This document shows positions 39,001-49,689 of a stretch of 64,000 nucleotides of DNA, piece after piece. Source of the stretch: Okapia johnstoni. Its lineage: Eukaryota; Chordata; Mammalia; Artiodactyla; Giraffidae. Position numbers and translations under genes: made by a program. Position 1 is the first letter of the stretch; the number at the start of each line of letters is the position of its first letter. Location of the stretch: the NCBI GenBank assembly GCA_024291935.2, contig CM044306.1, forward strand, positions 21,275,001 through 21,339,000, in the 5' to 3' direction. The notes under the pieces are model-generated. The model saw nothing but the letters and a program-made list of their open reading frames with translations. It searched no databases and had not been told where the DNA came from.

Positions 39001-42000
39001 TGAGGGAGTGTGCCTTTCGTTCTGGGTGAGAGAGAGAGAAGATTGAGCTTCCTGTTTCTCTCCCGCCTCACCCTCCAGATTCCACAGGTTTTGGTGAAGT
39101 TGAAGAAATACTCCCATGGGGACAAGGTGAGTTAAAGAAATGAGATGGAGGGACTTCCCTGTTGTCCAGCAGCTAAGCTTCCACACTTCCAATGCAGGGG
39201 GCCCAGGTTCAGTCCCCGGTCAGGGAACTAGATCCCATGTGCCGTAACTAAGAGTTTGCATGCACAACTAAAGATCCCATGTGCTGCGTCTAAGACCCGG
39301 TGCAGTCAAATAAGAAAAAAAAGAAAGAAATGGGGAGTGGGCATGGGAACAGGTGAATCCTTGGTTCTGCTCTGGAGAAAAGGGCCAGGGAAGGGTTGCA
39401 TGGCCCGAGCTGGGCAGCAGTGCATTCTTGTGAGGGGGCGGGCTGGAGGCGGGGCCATCCCTGAGCTTCTGTGCACCAGGCACAGAAGGCAGCCAGGCCG
39501 CTGTGGAGGCGAGGGTGCCCGAGATGCCCAGGGCCGGAGTCCCAGGGCCAGAGTGCAGGACAGTGACGCCCCATACTATTCCCGTTCGGTCGCTGGAAGC
39601 CAGTGGTGGGCACAGCCGACTTGTTGGCTACTGTATCCAGCAGTGTGTCCTTGTGAGCCTACAGTGCAGGCCATGGGTGGAGCGGAGGACCTGGAAGCCA
39701 GATGGCAATTTCTGGCTTTACTCTGGCAGGACTTTACTGAGGATGTCAATACAGCTTTCGAGTTCCTGCTGAAGCTCACACCATTGCTGGACAAAGCCGA
39801 CCAGCGCTGCAAGTATGTGGCCCCCTGCTCACCTGGCTTTACTGGAAGGAGTTCTGGCTCTCCCCCTGCCCATTGTGCCCATCAGTGCCAGGGGACTGTC
39901 TGCTTGTTCACTCCCCTTGGCAGGGGCAGGAGGTATCCACTCCATGGTTGCCGAATGCCCGAGCCCCTCTGCCTTCCCTCAGGAGCTCACAGTGTTCTTC
40001 ATCCTAAACAAAGGAGGATGTTGGGCAGGGCCTCATTTCCCACTGCCACCACCGAGTAATCCCTGCAACATGCCCCAGGGATGTTGTAGCCCAGCCCCCA
40101 TCGTCTTTTTCCCTCACAGCTGTGACTGTACAAATTTCCTACTCCAAGAATGTAGCAAGCAGGGGCTTCTGTCTGAGGCCAGTATGAACAACCTCATGGC
40201 CAAGCGGTAAGTGGGAACTCCCTGGGCTGGCCCAAGGGCCCCTTGACCACCTGCCTCGTGTCCAGCCTGGGCCGCTGGGTGCCTTTTCTCTCCTGTCTAG
40301 AGTTTGAGTGTGGGTGACCGGAACCGTGCCAAGGGTTGCCAGGGACAAGAGACATGATTTCTGCAGACCAGGGTTTTGCACTGTTAGGGTTTTAACTCTC
40401 ACCCTCCTTTGTGATTAAAGTAGAAATCCTAAAACTTCTTTCAGAACTTTCAAAATGAAAGAAATGACTAGTGGCAGTTTGAAGCAATTGTGATACTAGA
40501 TCCAGTTTCATCGAGCCCGGTGGTTCCTATGTGCTTCCCCCTCTTTCCGTACCTCTGCTTCTGGACTGGACTAGAGTATCTGTCAGGAATTCATCTATGT
40601 TACTCTTACCTTCTCTGGACCAACTGGTCCTGGCTACAGCAAAGCAGATCGGGAGCATGCCCCTCAGCTGAAGTCAGATGAAAATGCCAACATCCAGCCC
40701 AACCCGGGGCTGATCCTCCGCGCGGAGCCGACAGTCACCAACATCCTGAAAGTGAGCTTGCCCTTCCCTGGCCACCAGGGTCAGCCCTTCCCTCTTTCCA
40801 GGTTCCCTCTACTGCCAGATGAGTAAATAGGCCCCAGACCTCTCTCTCTTCTATTTTCTTTGGAAGCTGAGAAAGGGGGAAGGTGAGGGAAGTGCCCTGG
40901 AAACGAGTGTGTGTTGAGCATTGCCAGTCAGCGTGGCACTGTGGTGGGTGCTTTGCTTGCTTATGTGGAAACAGTGCGGAGTCTCCCAGCAGAGAGACCC
41001 CAGTCTGGCTCACGCTGACCCCATTGCCCTCACCCCAGTCTAGTTGAGAAGGGTGGATCCAAGAGCAGAGGATTCAAGGAACAGATTTCCAGCTTGGAGT
41101 CAGTTGTAGGGTAAATTGCAGGTCGTGGTCTCCCATTGAATGGAGACAGGCAGGAGAAACTGTGGCTAGGCTGTATCTGGGAAGTTCAGTGTTCTGCAGG
41201 ACCGGTGTCCTTTCTCGTCCCCAGACGATGGATGCAGACCACTCCAAGTCCCCGGAGGGGCTGCTGGGTGTCCTGGGCCACATGCTGTCCGGGAAGAGCC
41301 TGGACTTGCTGCTGGCTGCTGCTGCTGCCACTGGGAAGCTGAAGTCTTTCGCCCGGAAATTCATCAAGTAAGGAAGGTCGAGCCTCTGACCAGGGTCTGG
41401 GAGACATGTCCAAAGGAGGAGAGGGCAGAAGAAGGGCAAGGCACTGGAGGCCCTGTCTCCCCAGAGATGCCAGGGCAGAGCATCCTAGCCGGAGACTGGG
41501 GAAGGGCTGGTTTTCTGAAGTGAAGAGTGTTTTGCTTTTCAGCCAAAGCTGGTGCAGAGGAGGTGTTTGGTGAGGCGTTGAGGTGTTGAACAGTGGATGG
41601 GGAGAGATTGCTTTCATACCCACTTATTAATAAGGGGCTCTCACATTCTGTTGACCTTTTGGATTGACCTGGAATTTGATGTATAGAATATGGCTCCATT
41701 CAGCGAGCAGTTCTCTAGGGCTTGGAATCTTTTAAAAATAGAAAGAGTTCTTGTCTATGTAGCAGTGGTGTTCCTTTTAAGTTGAACCCACAATTCAGAT
41801 TCTAGTGATCGCCTCTGAGTGGGCGGAGCCCCTGACCCCAGCCGCTCCTCAGCCCTCACCCTGGTTGATGCCACCTGTCTCCATTCCTTCCACAGTTTGA
41901 ACGAATTCACAACACACCGCAGTGAAGAGAGCAGTAAGTCAGCTCTGCACACCACAGACCCGGGGGCGCTGAAGGAGGGGTGCGGGGGGAGAGAACAGGG

Positions 42001-45000
42001 GAGGAAGAGGATACCTTTGCTCATCCTGGGGAGACTGTGTGCTCCCCTGGGGATGACTGACTGGAGCTTTTGGGGAGCCTCAAAAGAGGGTCATGCTGGG
42101 AAAAGCATTCTTCCAGACCACCATCTGTCTCTCTCCATCAGCGTAATGATTTGGTCAGGTGTTGCGGGGGGAAGGAGGGTTTAGGAGTTTTTGGTTCCAA
42201 GGAAGGGATGATGTTCCAGTTGAAACTCAAGAAAAGGATTCTGAGCCTCAGAGCTTTGAAGGAGCCACTCGTTCCCTGACCTTCCTTGAGATAGTTCCTG
42301 AGACCCTGGTGACCCAGCCAAGGCCTTTGGGCCCCTGCCTGAGGCTGCGGGGTCAGCCTTCTCATCCTTCACAGCCAAGGCGGCCTCGGTTCGAGCCTTG
42401 CTCTTTGACATCTCCTTCCTCATGCTGTGCCACGTGGCCCAGACCTATGGCTCAGAGGTGAGTGAGGGGAAGCGGTCAGGATTGGGGCACCAAGTGGATA
42501 CAAAGGAGACATAAACAACCAATAACTTTTTCCCACCTCACCCCTGCCCCCCGTCTGTGTCCCAGGCCAGTTAGTTCCTGGCTGTAGAAAATCAGGTGCC
42601 AGCGCCCAGAGTGAGTAGATGCCCCCTTGTCGGGTCCTGAGTCCTTCAGTGCCACATGCACCACCAGGTGGCAGCAGAGCCCGTCTTTCTCCCTTAGACC
42701 AGTTAGTCCCCAGTTCTTCAGGCTGGGAAGGGGGCACCACTGGGCAGGACAGGAGGTACAGGGTGCTGCACCCCCCTCCCCTCCTTTCTCAGGTGATCCT
42801 GTCTGAGTCGAACACAGGAGGAGAGGTGTTCTTCTTTGAGACCTGGATGCAGACATGCATGCCCGAGGAGGGCAAAATCCTGAACCCCGATCACCCTTGC
42901 TTCCGGCCCGACTCCACCAAAGTGGAGTCCCTGGTGGCTCTGCTCAACAACTCCTCAGAGATAAAGCTGGTGTCAGTGGCTGGGCGCCTGCTCCCGGGGT
43001 GGTGGTGGGGGCAGGCTTGGACCCTCTCCCTCAGCCCACCGCATGCGCCCCCACTCCTGTGGTGATGTTTTCTCCCACCCCCATCCCCGTGTAGGCAGAT
43101 GAAGTGGCACGAAGCCTGTCTCAACATTTCGGCGGCCATCCTGGAAATCCTCAATGCCTGGGAGAATGGGGTGCTAGCCTTCGAGTCCATCCAGGTAGCC
43201 CCCCTTTTCAGCAGCCTTCCCTCTCCCTAAGGCACAGCCAGTCTTTAATAGTTTGCTACATTTCATTAAAAAAAAAAACAGACCCTTCCTCCAGGAGCCT
43301 GTGTGTGGGTATTGGTCTCCCCTGTAGTCATAGTCTTAGCTACCCACTCTCACCAGGCGACTTTAGGGAAATCAAACTTGTGGTGAAAAGAGGCGTGGAC
43401 ATGGCCCTGGACCCCACTGCTCTGCTGAGTTGCTCACGGAGGCCGGGGCAAGTGATGGCCAGGGAGGGTGCGAGAGACCCCAGTCACTCTTTCTCCCTCC
43501 CCCAGAAAATCACGGATAATATCAAGGGGAAGGTATGCAGTCTGGCAGTGTGCGCTGTGGCTTGGCTTGTGGCCCACGTGCGGATGCTGGGACTGGACGA
43601 GCGTGAGAAGTCGCTGCAGATGATCCGCCAGCTGGCAGGGCCGCTGTACAGCGAGAACACCCTGCAATTCTACAATGAGAGGTCAGTGACCCGTCCCCTC
43701 CCTTCTCGAACTCTGCAGGTCTGTCATGAGAAGTCAGCCTCTCCAGTAACCACTCTTCCTCCTCTTCTCTCCCCCTCTTTTTAAAAATCACTTATTTATT
43801 TATTTAGGCTACACTAAATAAATTGGGTCTTCATTGCTGTGCACAGGCTTTCTCTAGTGGCGGCGAGCAGGCGCCACCCTCTAGTTGTGGTGTGTGGGCT
43901 TCTCACCCCGGTAGCTTCTCTTGTTGTGGCACACACAGGCTTAGTCGCTCATGACATGTGGAATCTTTCCACACTAGGGATCAAACCCGTGACCCCTGCA
44001 CTGGCAGGTGGATTCTTAACCACTGCACCACCAGGGAAGTTCCCCCTCTTCTCATACCTCCCCAAACATGCCGCTCGCCTGCTCACTCATGTTCTCAATC
44101 ACATCTTCACTCACTGACTCAGCAACGCTTGTGTATGTCTTCATGCCGGCTGTGTTTATAATCCAGCATCTGCTGTGTGTGTGCTGAGCTCCAGATCCCA
44201 AACAGCCAGGATTCCTGCCCTCAGAGGGCTTGAGTCCTGGGGGACTCGCTGGTGGGAACAGTGCGTATCTTAGCTCTGTCCCTCTCTAGGAACTGTGGAG
44301 CCCCTTTGTAGTGTTTACAGGCTGTGGGCCTGTCCCCCCCCTCCCTACCCTGCCCCCACCCCCATCTTTTGTGACTTTTTCTTCCCTGGACTTTTCAGAG
44401 ACTTGGAAGACCTCCCTAGCAACTTCAACTATGTTGAGTTCAGGGGGTGTGGGTTTGTTTACCCACCCAATAAGCTTTTTTAAAACATCGTGGTAAAAAA
44501 ATACATAATCTAAAATTTACCACCTTAACCGTGTTTAAGATAACAGTTCATTTTTATTTTTTTCTGATTGTGCTGAGCCTTGGTTGCTGCACATGGGCCT
44601 TTCTCTAGTTGTGGTGAGATGGGACTACTCTTCATTGCAGTACGTGGGCTTCTCATCGTGGTGGCCTCTCTTGTTGTGGAGTGCGGGCTATATAGGGTGC
44701 TTGGGCTCAGCTGTTGTGACTCTCAGGCCCTAGAGTCTGTAGGCTTTAGTAGTTGTAGCGCATAGGCTTTGTTGCTCTGAGACATGCGGAATCTTCCCAG
44801 CCCAAGGATTGAACTTGTGTCCCCTACACTGGCGGGTGGATTCTCCACTGTACCACCAGGTCCAGCGGTACGGTTCAGTAGTGTGTTATGTATATTCACA
44901 TTGTTGTGAAACATCTCTAGAATGTTTTCATCTTGTAACTCTGAACCTGCACCCATTAAACAACACCCTTCCTGTCCTTACCCCAGCCCCTGGACCCATT

Positions 45001-48000
45001 AAACAAAACATCCCTTCCTGTCCTTCCCCAAGCCCCTGGCAAGCACCATCCTAGCTTCTGTTTCTATGAATTTGACTACTTTAGATCCCCCATATAAGTG
45101 AAATCATATCATGTTTATCTTTTGGTGGTGGGCATATTTCACTTTGTGTAATGTTCCTCAAAGTTCAACCACATCATCGCATGTGTCAGGACTTTCTTGC
45201 TTTTTTGAGGCTGGATGATATTCCATTGTATGTATATGTTACATTTTCCTTATCCATTCCTCAGCTGATGGACACGTGGGTTTCTTCCACTTCTTGGCTG
45301 TTGTGACTAGTGCTGCTATGAACGTGGGCATGCACCAAACCTTAAGTTATGAGTGATGACCCACAGGTAGCCATCAGAATGTCTTTTAAGGGAAAAAATG
45401 GAAACACTGAGCTGACGTGAAATCGGGAGGGTCTTCTTCCCTTGCCTCCTTCTCTGTTCCTCCCCTCCTTCCTCATCCCCCTCCCACAAATCAGGGAGTG
45501 TTTTCTCTGATACAATCAATTCTGAGCACCCTGACTGCTGTCTGGGAAATCTGTGGCTCCATCCTGCAGATGGGAAAAGTGGCTATGAAAGTCATGGTGA
45601 CTTTCCCGAGCCACGCAGTGTTCCTGAACGGTTAGCTCTCAGGCCCAGGCCTGCATTCACTGTCAGAGACTCCTGTCATGAGGAAATTCCTGGATGTACT
45701 TATATTTGCCCAGCTACCAAGGGCCGGGAAGAGTCTTGTGGGGCAGCCCTTGGGCCCCTGTCCTGGAAGTAACAGTTTACTTTGGGAGGAAGCCAAGGCC
45801 GGGTGGGGAACCCCCCCAAGCACTCAGCCTAGAGGGAAGTGATTGTATTTATCAATATTGACGCCAGAGGATTGGCAGGCCTGGGCCTGGAGGGTGGGGG
45901 AAGTTGGAGGGAGAGACTGAGAGAGAGAAAAAAAAAAAGTATGAATATATTGCTGAAATGACCTGAGAGGCAAGTGCCCCACTGACCCCCCCATAGGCTC
46001 GGTGCTGGCGCAGGACTGGTAGGGTCATGTCTCCTCGGGGTTTGCAACTTCCTCGTGTCCCTTCCCTCGCTCAGCACAGAATGGGGCTGATTCCCCGGTT
46101 CCTGGTTCCGTGACCCTAATCCTAAGAGGAGTGGGGCCTGGATGTTTCTGCCCCAACTCCCACCCCAGCTGTGGAACCTGCACCATTGGTTTTTCCGCAC
46201 GCCCCCCCCCCCCCCCCCCAGGGTGGTGATCATGAGCTCCATCCTGGAGCACATGTGTGCAGACGTGCTGCAGCAGACTGCCACACAGATTAAGTTCCCG
46301 TCCACGGGCATGGACACCATGCCCTACTGGAACCTGCTGCCCCCCAAGCGGCCCATCAAGGAGGTGCTGACGGACATATTTGCTAAGGTGCTGGAGAAGG
46401 GATGGGTGGACAGCCGCTCCATCCACATCTTTGACACCCTGCTGCACATGGGTGGTGTCTACTGGTTCTGCAACAACCTGATTAAGGTACGGGGGTGCTG
46501 GGGGTGGGCTATGGGAGCAGGCATCCTCAGACTGCCAGAGACAGGCCTGGCGGGACTGAGCTAGGTCTGCTTGTCTGGCTTCCCAACCCCCAGCTTGGCG
46601 AATCCCAGCCCGAGAAGGTTCCTTGGGCTCCGGAGGCCGATCCTCACCTGGGGTGCTCCTGGGCTCTAAGGGGAGCTGCGGGACGTCATCGCCCCGTGTT
46701 GAGGGTTCTCAGCTCCTGGGTCCCCCTCCCCCGCCCCTCCAGGAGCTGTTGAAGGAGACACGGAAGGAGTACACGCTGCGGGCAGTGGAGCTGCTTTACT
46801 CCATCTTCTGTCTGGACATGCAGCAGGTGACCCTGGTCTTGCTGGGCCACATCCTGCCAGGCCTGCTCACTGACTCCTCCAAGTGGCACAGCCTCATGGA
46901 CCCCCCGGGCACCGCTCTCGCCAAGTAGGGTTCCGGAGCCTCCAGTCCCCCAGCCCAGTGTCGGGCGCCCTGCCTGGGCCCCACCCTGGAAGCTGGACTG
47001 CGGGGAAGCCCTGTCGGGTGAGCCTGGTCAGTGGGCACAGAAGCCCCCTTTGATCCTCCCCCCTTCTCCTGGACCCCTTTGCCAGGCTGGCTGTCTGGTG
47101 TGCCCTGAGCTCCTACTCCTCCCACAAGGGGCAGGCATCCTCCCGCCAAAAGAAGAGACACCGGGAAGACATCGAGGTAGGAGGGCACCCCTTCCCGTTC
47201 CCTTGCCTGCAGACGTGTGCTGAGCCTTTCTTTTAAGAGGCGCCTTCCTGGGCACAGGCAGCCCGGTGTGGCCCCTGCCCCTGGGCCACTGTGTCAGGTG
47301 ACTGTGTGAGAGGGTCTCTCCCTGGGGTTGTGGGAGGGGTGGGGAGAGGGAAGTTGCCCCCCGGGAGATGCTGCCCCCCAGGAGATGCTGCCTGCGGCCT
47401 GTGGGGACTTGACTCCCAGCTGAGTTCCAGCCCCCTCCCTCATCCTAGGAGACGTAGGGGTGCAGGGGTGGTGACATGACTCCCCTGTCCCCCAGGATTA
47501 CATCAGCCTCTTCCCCTTGGACGACATGCAGCCCTCGAAGCTGATGCGCCTGCTGAGCTCCAATGAAGAAGATGCAAATATCCTTTCGAGTCCCAGTGAG
47601 TGTGTGGACAGGGCCAGGTGGCCGCTTCCCCTCTGTTCTGGCCCCAGCATCCCTCTGGCTGGCCCAAGGGGGTGTGGTAGGCGTTTGCCCCACTCTGTCC
47701 CCTACAGCTGCTCCGTGGTTTCCTGCCCTGGAGACACTGGAGGTTGCTGTGATCTCTCCCTCAGGGTTGGAGCTCTCCTACCCAGGTCCCAGCCCAGCCC
47801 AGGGTACAGAGCTGACCCCTCCCCACCCCTCAGCCCAGTGAGTTCACTGCCTCAGGCACAGACTGTGCCCTTGACTCACAGCCCTGACCTTCCTTCCCCT
47901 GAAATGGGCCCTGAGGCCTGGAGCAGGCCTGGGCTGGGACTGGACTGCTCCCCACTCTTCCTGTCAGGAGAACAGCCCTCCCCCTCCTGCTTCCCTAGAT

Positions 48001-49233
48001 GTCGTCACGCCTCCCTGCCAATGGGTCTCCTGTGGCATTTAGTTTTTCCTGTTTCCAGAGGTTTCTCCTGAGCCTGGGGGTTTCTCTGAGGCCTTCAGGG
48101 ATTAGGGGACTAGTGTGCTTGAGGAGAGGAAAGATGAAGGGTCTGCCACCTGCAGACCCCTTGGCTAATTACTTATCAAATCTTAGTCTCTGCTTCTTTG
48201 TCTGTAAAATGGAGATATGAGGATTTAGCGGTTTCACCTGTGTACAGCCTGCAGATTGGTGCCTGGTGGTGCTGACCTAATGTTAGTTCTTCTCTTTAAC
48301 CTGCTTGCGGGGGTGTCTGTATTCAGGGCCCATGTGACTGGACCCAAGGACTTTATCCGGGTGGACCCTCCACTCCTGAGGGTGACAGCTTCCCCTGGGA
48401 CAGTGGTTTTATTAAAAGAGGCCATTTCCTCTATGCTCCCTCATTTGTCCCCACAGCTGACCGGTCCATGAGCAGCTCCCTGTCAGCCTCCCAGCTCCAC
48501 ACAGTCAACATGAGAGATCCGCTGAACCGAGTCCTGGGTACGCCCTCCCACCCCGGCTCCCGAACCTCATCTCCTCTGCCTCGTTCCCTTCCTCACCTCT
48601 GGCGCATCTCCCCTGACTGCCAGCTCTCCTGTCTCCCCCAGGCCCCCATCTAGTCCTTCTCTGGCTCACCCTCAGCTTTTAAGTACTTTTTCTTTTTGAC
48701 ATCCCCATTTTGGGGACACCCTTAGCACTTCTTTCTTCTCCCAGAATCTGACCTCTTCCCAAACCCTTCTCATGGAATTCTTCTTCCCCCATCTTTTCCA
48801 CACAGCCAACCTGTTCCTGCTCATTTCCTCCATCCTGGGCTCTCGGACCGCCGGCCCCCACACGCAGTTCGTGCAGTGGTTCATGGAGGAGTGTGTGGAC
48901 TGCCTGGAGCAGGGCAGCCGAGGCAGCATCCTGCAGTTCATGCCCTTTACCACCGTGAGTGTGCCCCTGCCCCTGGGCCCCGGCTGGCCCCCCTCTAGCT
49001 CAGAGCAGGTCAGCAAGACTCAGGAGAGCTCAGGGTCCAGTGGCCAGTAGGGAGGGGCTTCTTCCCCCAGACATCGTGCCCAACACCACCCCGCTTAGCA
49101 GCTATCTGTCTGCCAGGTATCGGAACTGGTGAAGGTGTCGGCCATGTCCAGCCCCAAGGTGGTTCTGGCCATCACGGACCTCAGCCTGCCCCTGGGCCGC
49201 CAGGTGGCCGCCAAAGCCATCGCTGCCCTCTGA
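27060..49233 (+). CDS. MED24: Mediator complex subunit 24 (TRAP100), complete
   Basis: Subunit of the Mediator coactivator that bridges nuclear receptors and other activators to RNA polymerase II; it associates with MED16 and MED23. Coding exons: 27060-27189, 27277-27359, 35078-35116, 35468-35541, 35907-36139, 37779-37890, 38044-38194, 38499-38612, 39079-39126, 39730-39812, 40120-40206, 40640-40751, 41225-41367, 41896-41933, 42375-42457, 42793-42971, 43095-43194, 43506-43681, 46222-46486, 46743-46924, 47086-47176, 47496-47595, 48457-48537, 48806-48954, 49117-49233. They total 2,970 nt = 989 aa plus stop, the same length as human, with intact GT-AG sites. Six LXXLL motifs are present at residues 128, 344, 448, 557, 788 and 857, including LHWLL and LTPLL. 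The start [14 protein letters not shown] and end VAAKAIAAL match the family. No signal peptide or membrane segment is seen; it is a nuclear helical protein. Its divergent neighbour THRA encodes a receptor it coactivates. Confidence 0.98.
27879..28095 (+). repeat. Bov-tA SINE
   Basis: Sense: 'GGCTTCCCTGGTGGCTCAGT' head, 'GGGTTCGATCCCTGGGTCAG' B-box, then BovB-derived 'GGAAATGGCAACCCACTCC'. Near-matching flanks (GACTAGAGTAG and GGCTTGAGTAG) suggest a decayed target duplication. Confidence 0.88.
28700..28960 (-). repeat. BovB LINE 3' end with residual C-terminal coding
   Basis: Inverted BovB (RTE clade) 3' end. The minus strand still reads about 87 residues of the element's C-terminal protein without a stop ([20 protein letters not shown], ... 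[14 protein letters not shown]). Perfect 8-bp duplication TTTTCTAT at 28692-28699 and 28961-28968. The copy is 5'-truncated and inactive; the reverse transcriptase domain is absent. Confidence 0.92.
28985..29205 (-). repeat. L1M LINE fragment, left part
   Basis: Antisense L1 3' sequence ending in 'GCTGAGTAGTATTCCTCAGT'. Interrupted by a CHR SINE at 29208-29470 and resuming at about 29480. Confidence 0.55.
29208..29470 (-). repeat. CHR-type SINE inside an L1M copy
   Basis: Begins with a poly-T run (its inverted A-tail) and ends with the inverted head 'TGGGCCACCAGGGAAGTCCC'. It splits an older L1 fragment, so it is the younger insertion. Confidence 0.82.
29480..29760 (-). repeat. L1M LINE fragment, right part
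   Basis: Continuation of antisense L1 ('ACTGTTCCATATATACTTAA', 'GAATAGATACACAGAAATGG'). Confidence 0.5.
29942..30163 (-). repeat. Bov-tA SINE
   Basis: Inverted copy: 'CCCCATGGACTGTAGCCCAC', 'GGGTTGCCATTTCCTTCTCC', head at right. Confidence 0.87.
30166..30300 (-). repeat. L1M LINE fragment
   Basis: Antisense L1 3' UTR segment ('TTAAAGTGTACAGTTCATTG', 'TTGTGCAACCATTACCACAA'). Confidence 0.65.
30412..30540 (-). repeat. CHR-type SINE
   Basis: Inverted: 'TTAGTTCCCCAAACAGGAGT' and head 'CTAACCACTGGACCACCAGG'. Confidence 0.82.
31185..31375 (-). repeat. Old interspersed DNA-transposon-like repeat
   Basis: 'CTGTAAAGGACCAGATAGTA' through 'AACTTTATTTACCAAAAACA' follows a very common mammalian interspersed repeat pattern that I take to be a hAT/MER element. 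I am not sure of the family name. Confidence 0.4.
31998..32128 (+). repeat. CHR-type SINE
   Basis: 'GGGACTTCCCTGGTGGTCCG' head, B-box 'GGTTCCATCCCTAGTTGGGG', body to 'GTGCAGTGTGGCCAAGAAAA'. Confidence 0.85.
34239..34388 (+). repeat. hAT-type DNA transposon remnant with inverted termini
   Basis: Ends CTGTCCAGTA ... TATTGGACAG are inverted repeats (one mismatch in the first ten bases), with a second nested pair of AGCCACTAG/CTGGTGGCT-like arms. Non-autonomous; resembles MER-class hAT-Charlie elements. Confidence 0.6.
36140..37778 (+). other. MED24: MED24 intron after exon 35907-36139 (1.6 kb)
   Basis: No young SINE. A short old fragment with 'GTATTTACTGAGCATTATTG' and 'CTGTGCCAGGTGCTGGGGGT' at 36338-36500 resembles the MIR/MIR3 class. 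The rest is unremarkable; degenerate TGATGA motifs near 36764 and 36991 lack the paired D box and stem of a snoRNA. Confidence 0.5.
39150..39325 (+). repeat. CHR-type SINE
   Basis: Starts 'GGACTTCCCTGTTGTCCAGC'; B-box 'GGTTCAGTCCCCGGTCAGGG'; A-rich end near 39325. Lies in the MED24 intron 39127-39729. Confidence 0.85.
42198..42288 (+). ncRNA. SNORD124: Probable box C/D snoRNA in a MED24 intron
   Basis: Inside intron 41934-42374. A perfect 9-bp terminal stem (CAAGGAAGG at 42198-42206 pairing with CCTTCCTTG at 42280-42288) brackets a C-like box ATGATGT (42208-42214, one mismatch from RTGATGA) and a D box CTGA (42276-42279), in the positions a kink-turn needs. An internal CTGA at 42241-42244 can serve as D'. 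Total about 91 nt. Intronic C/D snoRNAs are processed from the spliced host intron. In human, SNORD124 is annotated inside MED24 at a comparable distance (about 8 kb) from the gene's 3' end, which is why I use that symbol. Guide regions would be the bases just upstream of 42241 and 42276; I do not know the RNA target. The C box mismatch and the lack of a clear C' box keep this at moderate confidence. Confidence 0.6.
43788..44042 (-). repeat. CHR-type SINE
   Basis: Inverted; (TTTA)n start at 43793 and head 'TTAACCACTGCACCACCAGG' at the right. Confidence 0.83.
44475..45340 (-). repeat. L1M LINE fragment interrupted by a SINE
   Basis: Antisense L1 3' region: 'AATCTAAAATTTACCACCTT' before the SINE, then 'GATATTCCATTGTATGTATA', 'TTATCCATTCCTCAGCTGAT' and 'TAGTGCTGCTATGAACGTGG' after it. 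The CHR SINE at 44555-44862 splits it. Confidence 0.75.
44555..44862 (-). repeat. CHR-type SINE inside L1M
   Basis: Inverted long copy; ends with 'GATTCTCCACTGTACCACCA'. Insertion into the L1 fragment gives relative ages. Confidence 0.8.
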
Positions 49234-49680
49234 GGGGCTTGGAGTGTCCACAATTCCAGCCAGGAGGGTTCCTGGTGGGAGGGTTCCAGCCCCATGCAGA
49301 ACGTGCAGAACGATGAGCCATCATTGCTCACATCCACATGATGTAACCTCCCCTGGTTGGTTTCCAGATCTTTCCCCCTGCTCCTGACTTCTGACCTCTA
49401 AGACAGCTCCCAGTTTCTTTCATAATTTCCTCTCCCCACTGCCAGTACCTTATGTGCATAAGCAGCCTGGTTCCTTAACTCAGGGCTGGCTCACTTCAAC
49501 ACCCCCCACCTCACCCCCACCCGCCTGCTTGTCCCCCTTCCGAGAGTGGATTTACCTCCGAGGAACTTTATAGGTGTGGGGTGTGTGTGTGTGTATATAT
49601 ATGTGTATATATATATTTTTTACATGAGGTGTGTTCACCTCCTCTCAGTTGTAAATAAAGACCTCATGGATCCCTTTATA
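49234..49680 (+). other. MED24: MED24 3' UTR
   Basis: From the stop codon TGA (49231-49233) to just past the poly(A) signal. It includes an alternating (TG)n(TA)n stretch at about 49577-49620. The cleavage site is estimated at about 20 nt after the signal. Confidence 0.75.
49654..49659 (+). terminator. MED24: MED24 poly(A) signal
   Basis: Canonical AATAAA within GTAAATAAAGACC, followed by a GT-rich stretch (GTGCCTGTGTCTGATGTGG at about 49688-49706) as a downstream element. Confidence 0.9.
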
Positions 49681-49689
49681 ACCATCGGT

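Larger units (their letters stand above)
43682..46221 (+). other. MED24: MED24 intron after exon 43506-43681 (2.5 kb)
   Basis: Holds CHR SINEs at 43788-44042 and 44555-44862 and an antisense L1M copy split by the second SINE (44475-44550 and 44866-45340). The rest (45350-46200) shows no exon or RNA gene. It ends in an unusual acceptor whose pyrimidine tract is 18 consecutive C residues (46202-46219). Confidence 0.65.

Noticed and set aside
39256..40059. 267-codon plus-strand frame
   Set aside because: It is MED24 exon 39730-39812 in its true frame extended through flanking introns and a SINE tail.
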